From NCBI GenBank assembly GCA_014898415.1, contig RCTD01000012.1, positions 434,001-498,000 of the forward strand: DNA of 64,000 nucleotides, read 5' to 3'. Source of the stretch: Stromatinia cepivora (taxonomy: Eukaryota > Ascomycota > Leotiomycetes > Helotiales > Sclerotiniaceae). Position 1 is the first letter of the stretch, and each line of letters begins with the position of its first letter. The notes under the pieces are model-generated. The model had not been told where the DNA came from and ran no database searches. It saw only the letters and a list, made by a program, of their open reading frames with translations. Of the stretch, positions 11,098-21,915 are shown piece after piece. The position numbers and the translations under genes are program-made.

Positions 11098-11469
11098 ATG
11101 GGTAACAAATCATCGCACCAACCTATCCCCTCTTCAACCCCCACATCACAAACCTCCTCCTCTAATTCCTCCACCAAATCCTCTGAACACTTCCACATCC
11201 ATTCCAATCCTTTTTCTCACCACTTTCACTCCGATGATCGACGAACACCGTCAATTGATGAGCATGGTGCTCTATTGGAAGATGATAAAGATATTGGTGG
11301 GGGTGATGATGGTACATATCTATTACGGAGAGGAAGTCTTGAGTCCAGAGAAGAATGGCTAGCAAGGAAACAAATTATTGCTTCGAGAATTAAAGGTAAT
11401 AGTGAAAGTGATGGTGGGGTCAAGATGTGGAAGAATTGTACTTTTGATGGTGGGCAAGGTCGACTTTGA
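11098..11469 (+). CDS. Small protein with N-myristoylation-like start (MGNKSS)
   Basis: A 123-residue single-exon frame, family not recognised. It starts MGNKSSHQPIPSS: Gly at position 2 and Ser at position 6 fit the N-myristoyltransferase consensus. Residues 10-55 are Ser/Thr/His-rich and disordered. The only conserved-looking part is LLRRGSLESREEWLARKQII near residues 75-95, a charged amphipathic helix. The C terminus (VKMWKNCTFDGGQGRL) is short. Upstream sequence is CT-rich and AAACAATG gives a good fungal start context. With the Cys-cluster protein 1.6 kb upstream, this makes two consecutive small proteins with lipid-anchor-like N termini. Confidence 0.55.
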   Translation: MGNKSSHQPIPSSTPTSQTSSSNSSTKSSEHFHIHSNPFSHHFHSDDRRTPSIDEHGALLEDDKDIGGGDDGTYLLRRGSLESREEWLARKQIIASRIKGNSESDGGVKMWKNCTFDGGQGRL

Positions 11470-12771
11470 TGGGATGCACTTGAGTAATGATGATGATGTA
11501 TTAGTAACTTGTTTCTTCAGAGTTGGATGAGCTGTATTTTTGGAACCTTCTTTCGTTTTAGACGATGTACGGTTCGGGAGTTTTCTTCCACTTTGTTTTG
11601 AGGGGTTTCGCCTTGATAAGTTGGCGCAAAAGACCTTTTAGGTATGGATAGTTTGATAAATTGAGGATTGGAGAACACCACCGGCGGTTTTTGATATTGA
11701 CAACGATCATTCGTGAGCATTTTCGAATATAGTACCCTTATTAAATCACTAGATATCACTTGACTAGCTACACCAGAGAAGATACAAGCCAAAAGTTTGA
11801 GATGAAAAGACCTTTGGGGAATCATTGATACAACTTGTCTATTGAGCTCTTGACGAACAAAGGGATTTGTGTGAGGATATAAGACGAATCAACTTTGATT
11901 ATTATTCTGATGCTCTTCATTCGTCCGTAGTATACGAGTAAGCCGTAAGTATTAAGCTAGGAGCTTCCTTCATCTTACGTACATACAACATCCTCACAGA
12001 ATTGTTTGGCAGTATAGATAGACTTCCGTCTATTCCCCGTTACATCTTCCAACAGTTGGTGAGGGCCTCATGCTTAAGCACCCGGCACTTGACAATGCAA
12101 ATAACCTCAAGTGGCTTCCGGGGCCATTCGGCAATCGATAATCCGACAAATCAAATGCCAATTTTTCAGGGACTTTACAGGGACCATGGTACAAGTTTCA
12201 GGGGCCAATGATACACTAACCCTATTGATGAGTGATTGATCTTCAATTTAATCATTCTTGATTCCATCGTCATTTTGATTTGCTAACATCATCTTACTGC
12301 TAGGGTACCTATTTGCATGTTGTCCTCTATTATATTACTGTACCTATCTAGATAGGTATCTCGAGGTTGTGCCTTGTTTAAATGTCCTAAAACCCATCTT
12401 TTGCACCAAATAAACAGTACATAAAAATAACCCCGAAGCTTGAATTTGCAATTGGGGGATTATTAAAAGCCAAAAAAAAAAAAGAGAATACAGTAGTGTT
12501 GCATCTACGTGTCAGATTCCAAATCTATCTATCTTATAATCATTTTCTTTTTCTGATACATATCACAGAGCTGCTGAGCTATCAAATTTCATATTCCTAT
12601 CCTCTCGTACCGTGTCCAGAAATCTGGAACATCCGAATCCGAATTCCCAAACCCTTCCATTCCCAGAACGCAAAAGCGCATCCACCCAATTTCCCCAGAA
12701 ACGCACCAATTCCGCCACCTAAACAGTAAACACACGGGTTTAGTCAGGAAGGCGTGAAGATTCATGAATGA
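11470..12771. other. Intergenic region upstream of the nucleotide-sugar transporter
   Basis: No supported gene. Includes a short run of A (12473-12483). The last 60 bases form the leader of the transporter and hold two out-of-frame ATGs described separately. Confidence 0.5.
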
Positions 12772-12826
12772 ATGGCTCGACGACGCCGAGCCGATTCTGC
12801 TGGTAACCAGCAGCAAGCCCCGATGA
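12764..12826 (+). promoter_or_regulatory. Overlapping upstream ORFs at the transporter start
   Basis: The sequence ATGAATGAATGG has ATGs at 12764, 12768 and 12772, each in a different frame. The first opens a 20-codon frame ending at 12826, the second a 12-codon frame ending at 12806, the third is the transporter. Both short frames overlap the main start, so scanning ribosomes must choose among three starts spaced four bases apart. A regulatory role is inference. Confidence 0.5.
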
Positions 12827-14299
12827 CGGTTCAACGTCGTCGATCCACGCTTCGGGATTTGCAAGCTTCGAATATCGATGGAGATGTCGTAGCTCCAAAG
12901 GTCATTAATGCTGCTCCGTCGTTGGAAAAGGCTGAGATGTATGGCATCAATGATAAAAGATCGAGGACTTCGAAAATGCTCGCTATGGCGGGGCGCATTT
13001 TTATTGAGACGATTCCGCAGTGGTTGGCTGTGGGTGCTATGCTTGGGTTGATTTTTGGAGGGTGTTGTTCGAATGTGAGTCCTCTTTTTTTACGCGTCTA
13101 GGGAGTGGTAAGGGATGAGAGGCTTATTATATACTTAGGTCTTCGCGTTAGAAGCTATTGTCAAGTAAGTTTTGAACTCCCTTGCTTTTGAGGTTATATT
13201 GCTTCCAAGTACCCCGCTGACAATGATGAAAACAGAGTCGAGCCAGATAGCGGTACGCCCCTCCACGAGCAGCCTCCTCGAATACCACTCTAACTTTCTG
13301 AAGGAACTCTTATGACATTTGTCCAATTCCTCTTTGTAGCCGTAACTGGCTACATCTCCCAATTCGATCGAAGTCGACCCCCGCTATTCCTTACTCCGAA
13401 TCGTGTCCCTATACGTCGATGGATTATAAATATCGTTTTATTTTTTACTATCAATGTTCTAAACAATCATGCTTTTAGCTACAATATATCGGTGCCAATG
13501 CATATTATTTTACGTTCTGGAGGTAGTATTACAACTTTAGCTGCGGGATATATATGGGGGAAACGATTTTCTAGAATACAGGTTATAGCAGTTACTCTCC
13601 TAACAATTGGAGTAGTGACAGCAGCTTGGTCTGATGCGCAATCTAAGGTATTACTACTATGCATATACTTCTCAATCTTCACTAACAATCTTCACCCAGA
13701 ACGGAAAAGTAGACGAAGACATCCCCTCCTTCAACACCGGCCTCATAATCCTCTTCATCGCCCAAGTCCTCTCCGCAATAATGGGTCTCTACACCGAAGA
13801 AACCTACAAAGAATACGGACCCCACTGGAAAGAAAACCTCTTCTACTCACACCTGCTCGCCCTCCCCCTCTTCGCCCCCTTCCTCCCCTCCATGCACCGC
13901 CAACTCCTCAAACTAGCCTCCTCAACCCCACTCACCCTCCCCATCCCCGAAACCCTCCAATCACTCCCATCGGATCTCCTCACCAAACTCTCGCATATCT
14001 ATTTACCAAGCCAACTCGTCTATCTCGCCATGAACGTCCTTACACAATATGCATGTATCCGCGGAGTGAATCTCCTCGCGGCTGCATCGTCGGCGCTGAC
14101 GGTCACCATTGTGTTGAATGTGAGAAAATTGGTTAGTTTATTGTTGAGTATTTGGTTATTTGGGAATAGACTCAGTCCTGGGACGTTGGTGGGCGCTTGT
14201 TTGGTGTTTTTTGCGGGCGGCTTGTATAGTTTAGATGGGGGGAGAAAGAAGGGGGCGAGTAGACATAGGAGTAGTACTAGTAACGGGAAGGTGGGCTAG
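12772..14299 (+). CDS. YEA4: UDP-N-acetylglucosamine transporter, YEA4/SLC35B4 type
   Basis: Five exons: 12772-13074, 13139-13164, 13236-13252, 13304-13647, 13700-14299, joining in frame to 429 residues. Two exons are tiny (26 and 17 nt). The first 80 residues are a basic, disordered cytosolic tail (MARRRRADSAGN). About ten hydrophobic segments follow, beginning with IPQWLAVGAMLGLIFGGCCS. Family landmarks: NVFALEAIVKVEPDSGTL, then TFVQFLFVAVTG, the NNHAFSYNISVPMHIILRSG block (conserved substrate region), AGYIWGKRFS and, near the C terminus, NVRKLVSLLLSIWLFGN. This is the EamA/DMT-fold family that moves UDP-GlcNAc into ER or Golgi in exchange for a nucleotide monophosphate, supplying chitin, GPI-anchor and glycan synthesis. 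Exon 5 shifts to a very C-rich codon style (CTC, CCC) in its first half. Convergent with EMC10. Confidence 0.9.
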
Positions 14300-14894
14300 T
14301 AAAATTATTTATTATAAAAATTTGTGGTGTTTGGGAGTGGATGAGGGGTGAATATCCCTCTCGTAAAATGGTTGACACCCGTCCTTAGAAGTATTGCTCA
14401 TTTGTGATTCGTAAATATGTAGTTGATTCACTTGACTAAATGATCAAAAGGCGAGTACATTCGATATCCTTACATGTATAATACTCATATCTGGGAGTTG
14501 GTCTAACACGGTTCAAAAATCATGGACTCCCTGATCATTCTGTCCTAGGATTAAACTTTTGAGGTGTCGTAGGTATTAATATTCCCTCTACGCGACGAGG
14601 CTGCTACTCATTGATTGATTCATGGGGTCTATTGCGTGGTAATGTCCCGACCCTTGTGGCAACTTCCTTACTTCTTGCTAGTGAGAAGACTCTCACAGCA
14701 TTTACCACATTATATTGCGAGTGATATCACCTTTTTCGGATGGGTTTATTCACCGATTTCCATCATGAATCGACCAGGAGGTCCAACGGATATGTCGTTT
14801 CCAGAACATGGGGCCATGAGAAAAATTGATGAATTTGTCCAATGCCCGAGCATCCCAAACATAACTCTAATCCAGGCTCCAATGCTTAGCCACT
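14300..14894. other. Convergent 3' flank between transporter and EMC10
   Basis: About 600 bases holding the 3' untranslated regions of two convergent genes. No gene seen; the frame at 14615-14977 is the shadow of the EMC10 terminal exon and intron. Confidence 0.6.
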
Positions 14895-15621
14895 TTACTC
14901 AGAACCACCAGCAGTCATCGTCAACATTGCTGCTCCTAAAAGAACCCACCAATACCTATAATTTGACACATCGTTAGCACATCCATCCATCCATGCATCT
15001 ATCCATCATCCATCGAAAATCACCCTCCCCATCCATCCCCCATCCTAAAAGTGAAAAATAAAAACCACAAACTCACTTCTGCAAAAACGTCTTCTCCACC
15101 ACCTCCCCCTCCATCTTCCCCTCCTTACTCAACACCACATTCGGTCCCAAAACCGGTTCCTTCCCCGCGACCATCCGTCTCATCTCCACCTTTGGCGCAA
15201 AATCCCTCGTGGCACCTGCATCTATCACCGCACTTTTAATCATGACCCCCAAGACCGCGCCTTGAGAATCGAGCGTTAGGAGGATAGTGGGTTTATAACC
15301 TTTTTGGAAATTGTCGAGGGAGAGTAGCGAAGTGGAGGATTTGAAGATGGAGGTTTGGGTGTCGAATGTGCCGGTTAGGGCGAGGTTTTCGAGGGGGGAA
15401 GATGAGGAGGATGGGGAGGGGAGCAGGTCGATGGGTGGTTCGTAGGAGAGGAGAGAGGCGGATAGTGTGGAGGGGTTGTAGGATATGGTTGCTAGTGGGT
15501 ATGCGGAATCGGAGATGAGGGGTTGGATGTAGATTGTTGCTGTGTCTGTTTGTTCGGTTATGGCTGCGGCGATGGGGAGGATGTGTGCGCAGAGCGCGAG
15601 GAGGAGACTGCTGGGCTTCAT
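14895..15621 (-). CDS. EMC10: ER membrane protein complex subunit 10
   Basis: Two exons, 15621-15077 and 14955-14895, encode 201 residues. The second exon is only 61 nt and is easily missed; without it the protein lacks its membrane anchor. Residues 1-20 are a signal peptide (MKPSSLLLALCAHILPIAAA). The lumenal part has the beta-strand pattern of EMC10 (ATIYIQPL, LALTGTFDTQ, FQKGYKPTILLTLDSQG, LGVMIKSAVIDAGATRDFAP). The C terminus reads EKTFLQKYWWVLLGAAML: a K-T-F-x-Q-K-Y-W-W entry into a single transmembrane helix, which I recall from fungal EMC10 proteins. EMC10 sits on the lumenal side of the complex beside EMC1 and EMC7. The intron (121 nt) contains a CATC-type microsatellite. Recognition rests on architecture and the Y-W-W motif. 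Confidence 0.82.
14980..15030. repeat. ATCC/CATC microsatellite in the EMC10 intron
   Basis: Imperfect repeats of ATCC and CATC, entirely inside the single EMC10 intron. Repeat-length variation here would not change the protein. Confidence 0.7.
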
Positions 15622-16032
15622 TGTGGTGGTTGGGTCGGGTTGGCTTGATTGATGGAGCTTAGCTGGAGCTTTGAGGTTCGAGGGTGTGATTATGTAATAT
15701 GTTTAGTGTGTTCAAGGTTCCAATTACTATATAACCTTGAGCCTTGAGATTACAAGGCTGAGAATTTATTTATCTACCTAGTATATACTTTTGGTTTGGC
15801 GTATCGCTTAACGTTTAGAATAAGTAAAAATTTTCTATAAGTACTTTGTTTGGCAAATGAAATTATTTGCATTTCAACTTGGATATATACATCATTTCCT
15901 CATGGACAAAACCAAGGCGCCCCCTTGATCTATTCGTCAATGCCGTGTAAAAAATACTCCTTCCCAACGCCAGAAAACCAAAGCATCAAGGCGAAAGAGA
16001 AAAAGGGTATTATGGTAATTGTGAAGAGGCAA
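15622..16032. other. Intergenic gap between EMC10 and the cyclin gene
   Basis: About 410 bases: promoter of EMC10 and 3' flank of the cyclin gene (both minus strand). No gene seen. Confidence 0.55.
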
Positions 16033-17225
16033 TTAGGGCGCTCTTGGCTGTGAAGTTTCTTCTTGTCCAGACTTTGTCTTATGATTTAGAGCATCTACCT
16101 CCGAGTCTCTCATGTTTGCGTCAATTCCAACCTCGGTCTGCTCGGGGGTATCAGGTTCGTCACTTTCTTCTTCATCGTCATCATCCAATTCGTCTGATTC
16201 ATCAGACAAATCTCCTTCCATTCTGTAACGGTCGTTTCGCTCAATTAACCCTTTATAATAATCGGTCAACATTTCAGGCTTGGGAATTATTTTCCAGTCG
16301 ACTCTGTGTAAAAATTCAAGCTCTAGCAATCCTAATTCTGCCAATTTGACACCTCCAACCCTCGCGTACGTCGAATTGTTCCAAAAAATATCTGAAAGTC
16401 CCTTTGAGGCCACTGTCGCTGCCGTAATCAAGAATCGATGAACAGTTAAGGTTGTGATTGTAAATGCCGGGTATGAAGCGCAAAGTTGATCAATATAGTA
16501 AACCATGGAGAGTAAAAGAGGGGGTTTTAGAGTGGCATGCTTTGCAAGTCGACGGAGGTAGTCAAGAACAGAAATCCCAGGAGGTGATCTAGAAACCGTT
16601 AGTATAGAAGCATACAAACACAAACATATACACATGCATACCTAGAATGAAAGCGTGTTAACACTCCGTTCTGGGGAGGAAGAAGATCGTTTCTTTGAAT
16701 CAATTCAGCAATCATACTAGCTATGAGAATGACCATATCCTCTTCCTCGCAATCCTCATAGTTCCTAGGTAGAATCTTCACGGTCATCTGAGGTTTCACT
16801 CTCTTCGGGGATGAAACCCTTTTGCTAGCAATATGCGCATCGTCGATTGCCGATTGCCTTCTCTTCATACTTGGCGATTCTGGTTGTATTGGTGGGTTTA
16901 TATCTCGTGAAACATCAACGTTGGGTTGTTCCGGCGCAATGGTGGGTTCTGGAGGGGAATCCTCAACTTTCACTTGCACCGGCGTCGATGTTCCATCTGC
17001 CATACTACAAGGCATCATGGGAGAGCTCCACTGAGTAGAAGCGTCAACATAGACCCATTTCTTTGGTTGCGACTGGGGTATCGGTTGCTGCTGTGATTGT
17101 GACGAGGGAGAAGGTTTGTTCGCAGCCGATGTTCTGCGCGACAATGAGGGTCGTGTCGCAGGAGGTGCATAGTGGTAGAGAGTAGGGGAAGCTTGAGATC
17201 TGCTCAGTGATGGCGACTTCAACAT
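16033..17225 (-). CDS. PHO80: Pho80/PREG-type cyclin of the phosphate-response CDK
   Basis: Two exons, 17225-16642 and 16588-16033, encode 379 residues. The first 140 residues are Ser/Pro/Gln-rich and disordered, with two basic patches (SMKRRQS, SKRVSSPKRVKP). The cyclin fold (Pfam Cyclin, PF08613 type) spans about 147-300: VKILPRNYEDCEEEDMV, then QNGVLTRFHSRSPPGISVLD across the splice junction, YIDQLCASYPAFTITTLTVH, RFLITAATVASKGLSDIFWN, then YARVGGVKLAELGLLELEFL and DWKIIP. These blocks match Saccharomyces Pho80 and Neurospora PREG closely. The C terminus is very acidic (SDESDELDDDDEEESDEPD). Pho80/PREG with its Pho85-type kinase phosphorylates the phosphate-response activator and keeps it out of the nucleus when phosphate is plentiful. 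A Pho84-type transporter, an expected downstream target, lies 4.7 kb away. Confidence 0.88.
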
Positions 17226-18117
17226 GTTCCTTTTTCAAACTGAATCATGATCAGTCCTTTCCGACTTATTATCTGAATTGGCGGAGTGGATTGGATGGGT
17301 AAGAGCGATGGGGTGGGGCTTTGTAGGGCGTGGTGGATGTAATAGCTGCGATTCGATACTTTTGATAATTTTGACTGTTGAGGTACTTTAAGAAAAAGTA
17401 TGTACAGTATTAAGGTTTTGTCTATACCAACTTTGAAATGCAGCAAAGAACGATAATAAAGTGAAAGAAGTCTTGTTCGAAAAACTCTGCTTAATGAGGT
17501 TTAATGTTGGTATTTGTAACCTATAAAAGATAATGACTCGTGGTACAACAATGTCTCCTTTTATCAGGCGCTATGTTATATTATTATCTTACTCATGTAA
17601 ATGAAGACCCTTTTCAATCGTGTACATATAAATGATCGCATACAGAAGACGCTTGTACAAATCCATGTGAAGAAGTCCAGAACCACGTAAGGTTTAGGAG
17701 TAGAGACAGCAGACAGCGCGCCATGTCCCATATTGACTTACTACAATTTGATCATCAGAACATTCTGAAGTTACTAAAAGAACTAAAAACATTAACCTAC
17801 CTTCATCTTGTAATATTGTCTACATACCGACCTTTCAACCCGATTGTATGTACTGTTATCTGTTTTCGTTTCAACAATTCTATTGTCAAGGACGTTTCTT
17901 TAAGTCTTGTACGAAATATATGTCATTCGTCATTCACAATTCCGCAACTGTGTACAACATTCTGACCTACTAAGTCAACCACGAATCAGTAAACCTTACC
18001 TGCCGAAGATAAATCAACCTCCAGAGACAAAAGTAGCTACTTTTCAATAAACCTTTCTCATCATCGATTACAATTTGGAGATAATTTCTACCGCATCCGC
18101 TGTTTTGATAATACAAA
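17226..18117. promoter_or_regulatory. Shared divergent promoter region (cyclin and GID5)
   Basis: 892 bases separate the starts of two divergently transcribed genes. No reading frame in it has recognisable motifs. It must hold both promoters; I see no binding site I can name with confidence. Confidence 0.55.
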
Positions 18118-21100
18118 ATGGCTAGAAGTTTGGCCACACAAAGATGGCCGGCCTTGATTCGAAATGCTAGGACTACTTCGGAGCAGATTGCCAATCTGAG
18201 AGCTCTTAAAAATGAGATCGTTGGACATGCTCCAAAGAAAGAAATGGCTGTAACCATGGGCCTTGTGGAACCTGTCGTACGCATAAGTTTCAATAAGTTC
18301 AATTCCAGAAATCAGGATGGAAAAGCACACGATCATAGTTATGCAATCCGACCGTTAGACGAAGAGGAAATGGTTCGACTACAGGCTCTACAGGTCTTGG
18401 GAAGCCTTGCATATGGTCAGCATACTTATTATCTCGTTATGGTCTTTATTAACAAGAACTAGGTGGTCCAGCTTTCCTTGCTCCATTACACTATGGCTCT
18501 GCGCTCCCGGCGATCCTATCGAATCTTTGCCCAACAAGTAATCCGCCACAAATAGTTCTCGCAGCGTTGCGGGCTTTGTCCAACCTAGCAGAATCCGCAA
18601 TGCTTGCCACAAGCACACACCCTATTACCATCAAGTCTCTGGCGGCAGCGCTGTTCGTACGCCCACATCTTGCCTCTCTAACTCGCATTATCTCCCAGAC
18701 TTCATCATCGCACATCATACAAAATCAGATATCTTTGGCGGCGACACTTATAGCTCGGATATGTCGACAGGAGTCCTATCAACAAAGTCTCGCAACTTCT
18801 GGTGTCCTGGATGCTTTAGCTGTGAAGCTGGCAAGCTTCGTTGTGGCTCAGGGCCTTGTTATTCCAGGTGCCGATATCATTGCGCATAGGGAGGGTTTAC
18901 GGGAGTACATCCCTACGGCTGCCCCTTCAACTGCATGCTTTTCGGGGATTTTGGAGGCCATAGCTAGCATTGTCGCCGAATCCAAGTTCAGAGCTTCACA
19001 ATTAATTTATCACCCATCAATCATGGCGGTATTTCCATCGATTCCGGCAGGCGAGGCGCCGATCCTGCAAAACTCGAGAGCTGCTTGGAATACGTTCAAT
19101 ACAGGAAGTTTGAGTTCACGACAAAGCCAGTTGAGTGCCATTGATTACCTGCTCCCGATTGTTCCACAGTATCCAGTGAAGAGCGCACAAGCTTCTGCAT
19201 TTCCTCCACTTGGTTCATCTGGATCTCGGGAGCCTCTCAATGGTCGTGGAAAGTCAACTTCTGCATCTATATGGTCTGATCCTCCCCCGGAGCGTAATGG
19301 TTCACCACAAGAGAATCAAGCCGCGCCCGAAGACCCTGAAACTCCCTTAGTTGCGTACCTGATATTTATTATGAGATCTCGGGAAGGCGAGGAGAGACTC
19401 ATGGCTTCTTATTTACTGACAGTTCTATTTCGAGCCGGCCTTATCAATAAAGTCAGGGAACCAGCCTTAGGTTTACTGGTTGTACCTCTGCTTGTGCAGA
19501 TGTTGGACGAGGAGGTCACTCAAGTCAAGTCCAAGAATACCTCTTGTGACCATGAATCGTTGAGAGTCGAGTGGTCAATCACAGAAATGGCACCACGGAT
19601 CTTGTCGTTACTGATTACAGATAGCGAACACCTTCAAAAGGCTACCTTTCAGAATAAGGCAATGGCCAAGCTCTCTAAGTTGATCAAAATAGCTTATGAA
19701 CCAGTACCGGAAAGTGCCAATGCGCAACATTGGTCACCTATCAAACTGAATGCGGAAGAAGATTATGTGGAACAAACCACGTCACCACGTCTTGGTGATC
19801 CTGGTCAATCTGCTCTTCTCGTTCACAAAATAAAAGTAAGGGAGAGCGTATTAAGGGCTATAGCATCACTCATTCCATTCAAAGAAGAACATAGAAAATC
19901 CGTTGTGGATAATGGTATAATTCCTTACATTGTCGAATCTTTGAACCCTAATCCGCAAAAACCATCAACCAAAGTCAATGAAAAAGGCGACAAATCCGAA
20001 AGGAAAAACGAGTCAAGCGACCCTGAGGTTAAACAAGAAGGTTACGGAATCAATCCCGTTGGCGTCCTTATTGCTGCTTGTACGGCTACTCGAGCCTTGG
20101 CGAGGTCAGTTTGTATACTTCGGACTACCTTGATTGATAATGGAGTGGTTGCGCCGATTTTTCCCCTTCTTTCTCACCCAGACATCGAAGTTCAAATTGC
20201 TGCTACCGCTGCAGTCTGCAATCTTCTAACCGATGTTGCTCCAATGCGAGAGGTTTGTACACATTTGATGCTGTTGTCAATACTTTTTTACTAACTCATT
20301 TGCAGAGCTTCATGGAACATGGGGTACTTAAAATTCTTTGTGGACAGGCACGCTCAACGAACGCAAAGCTTCGTTTGAATGCTACCTGGGCACTCAAACA
20401 TTTTGTCCTTGGTGTCGGTAACGAAACTAAAAGAGCGTGTCTAGAAGAGCTGGGATCGGGATGGTTAGATCACCTAATTTGTAACGATACAGAAGATGAG
20501 GCACTTTTCAAAGAAAATAATTATAACCAAAACACGGCCTCGGGCCCGGACGATGCTATGGACGAAGATGTGGAGATGGACCAGTTTGAAACACCAACGG
20601 GAGGTTCACTCTCAGCCCATAATAATTCCAGGCCTAGCAGCAGTCGCAGTAAAAGCTTACAGCAAGCAGAAGCGAAGCTCGCTGCTTTACGAGAAGCTGA
20701 ACTAAACCCCGCCAAGAGAGCTAGGAAAGACGACCTCGCAGTTCAAGAACAAGGCCTGGACTTTATACGAAATTTGATTTCAAGTGCAGGATCCGGACAT
20801 AGCAACAGCGCAGAGAATACTGAGATGATTGATTATCTATTCAATTCTCTGGGCCAAGACCGAGTTTTCGAAATTCTAGCTTCCAAGCTAAGACCAAAGA
20901 TCATTAATCATCCTTTCAACTCCACTCGCCGAGGCTCTAGTGCATCGGAAGCAAAAGTTATTCCACCTCAACCAGAGATCATCGTTGCTGTTGTCTACAT
21001 CCTAGTCCATATGGCCGCTAGTATTCCCCAACATCGTCAAATCGTCATAGCCCAAACCGAACTCCTCAAACTTCTCGTCCCCCATTTCAACAACCCAGCC

Positions 21101-21316
21101 TTTGAAGTCCGCGTCGCCATGTGCTTTTTAATTGCAAATCTCACTTGGGTCGACGACTCGAACGATGGACCCGCTTGCGCACAACGCGTGCATTCATTGA
21201 AACAACTTGGTATCCTTCAAAAGATTGAAAATTTGGAACATGATCCGGAATTGGATGTGAGAGAGAGAGCTAAAGTTGCCATATGGCAAATGAAAGCTCC
21301 GGTTTTTAATAATTAA
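18118..21316 (+). CDS. GID5: Armadillo-repeat subunit of the GID/CTLH E3 ligase (Vid28/ARMC8)
   Basis: Three exons, 18118-18415, 18463-20252 and 20306-21316, encode 1032 residues. Armadillo-type helices fill both ends: LRALKNEIVGH and LQALQVLGSLAYGGPAF near the start, LAALRALSNLAESAML, LTVLFRAGLI, then VCNLLTDVAPMRE, LRLNATWALKHFVLG and MCFLIANLTWVDD near the C terminus. The end (DPELDVRERAKVAIWQM) resembles the C terminus of Vid28 and ARMC8. Two disordered inserts break the repeats: Ser/Pro-rich around 340-410 and an acidic-plus-basic stretch (DDAMDEDVEMDQ, AKRARKDD) around 770-860. In yeast Gid5 holds the substrate receptor Gid4 to the ligase that degrades gluconeogenic enzymes when glucose returns. 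Length is near yeast Vid28 (about 920) and longer than ARMC8. The assignment is by overall pattern; another long armadillo protein is the alternative. Confidence 0.82.
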
Positions 21317-21915
21317 CTGCAAATACTTTATCATGTGCATATGGGAAAACGGTAATTGGAAAATTTTATAGCATGGGCGTTTGCAATGGGAGGCTTGAAC
21401 CTTTTTATTCATGAATTGATGATTATGGGTATGGAGCGTTTGTATTACTACGCGTGGAAATGAATTCAAGGCAAAAGGCAACAAATGATGGATGGGTTGT
21501 TATTAAGGTACTGAAACTGAGACATTTGCAGATTGGACAACATGAGTAAAAAAGTACAGTAGTTTGGTTAAACAATCAACAAGCGAATTTACACATTTGT
21601 TGATCTTTGGTTCTTCTTGTGTTGTAATTTTCGTATCAGGACATGGAAAACTATGGCATCTAATGCAGTAATTGAAGACGTATAAAAGGAACGTGATATC
21701 TAAAATCACTAATGCTGCTCTCATTTCCTTATGGAATCCTCCATCCACATGCAAATTACACTCAAAAACTCCCTTGGTTTCTCCCTTGGCATTAATCAAA
21801 GGCCGTACCGGCACTAGCAGCAGTATCATTCGTCATCATAATCTCATACCATCTAGTCTCCCGTCCGTAGACTCACCCACCAATCCCAACATGCCTCCAA
21901 CCACCCCTCTCCCCC
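21317..21915. other. Convergent 3' flank between GID5 and the phosphate transporter
   Basis: About 600 bases with no gene. Short frames here are C-rich shadows of the transporter's Gly/Glu-rich C terminus or chance. Confidence 0.55.

Noticed and set aside
17723..17965. 80-aa ORF between the cyclin and GID5 genes
   Set aside because: No motif, lies in a shared promoter region, and ends in AT-rich random-looking sequence.
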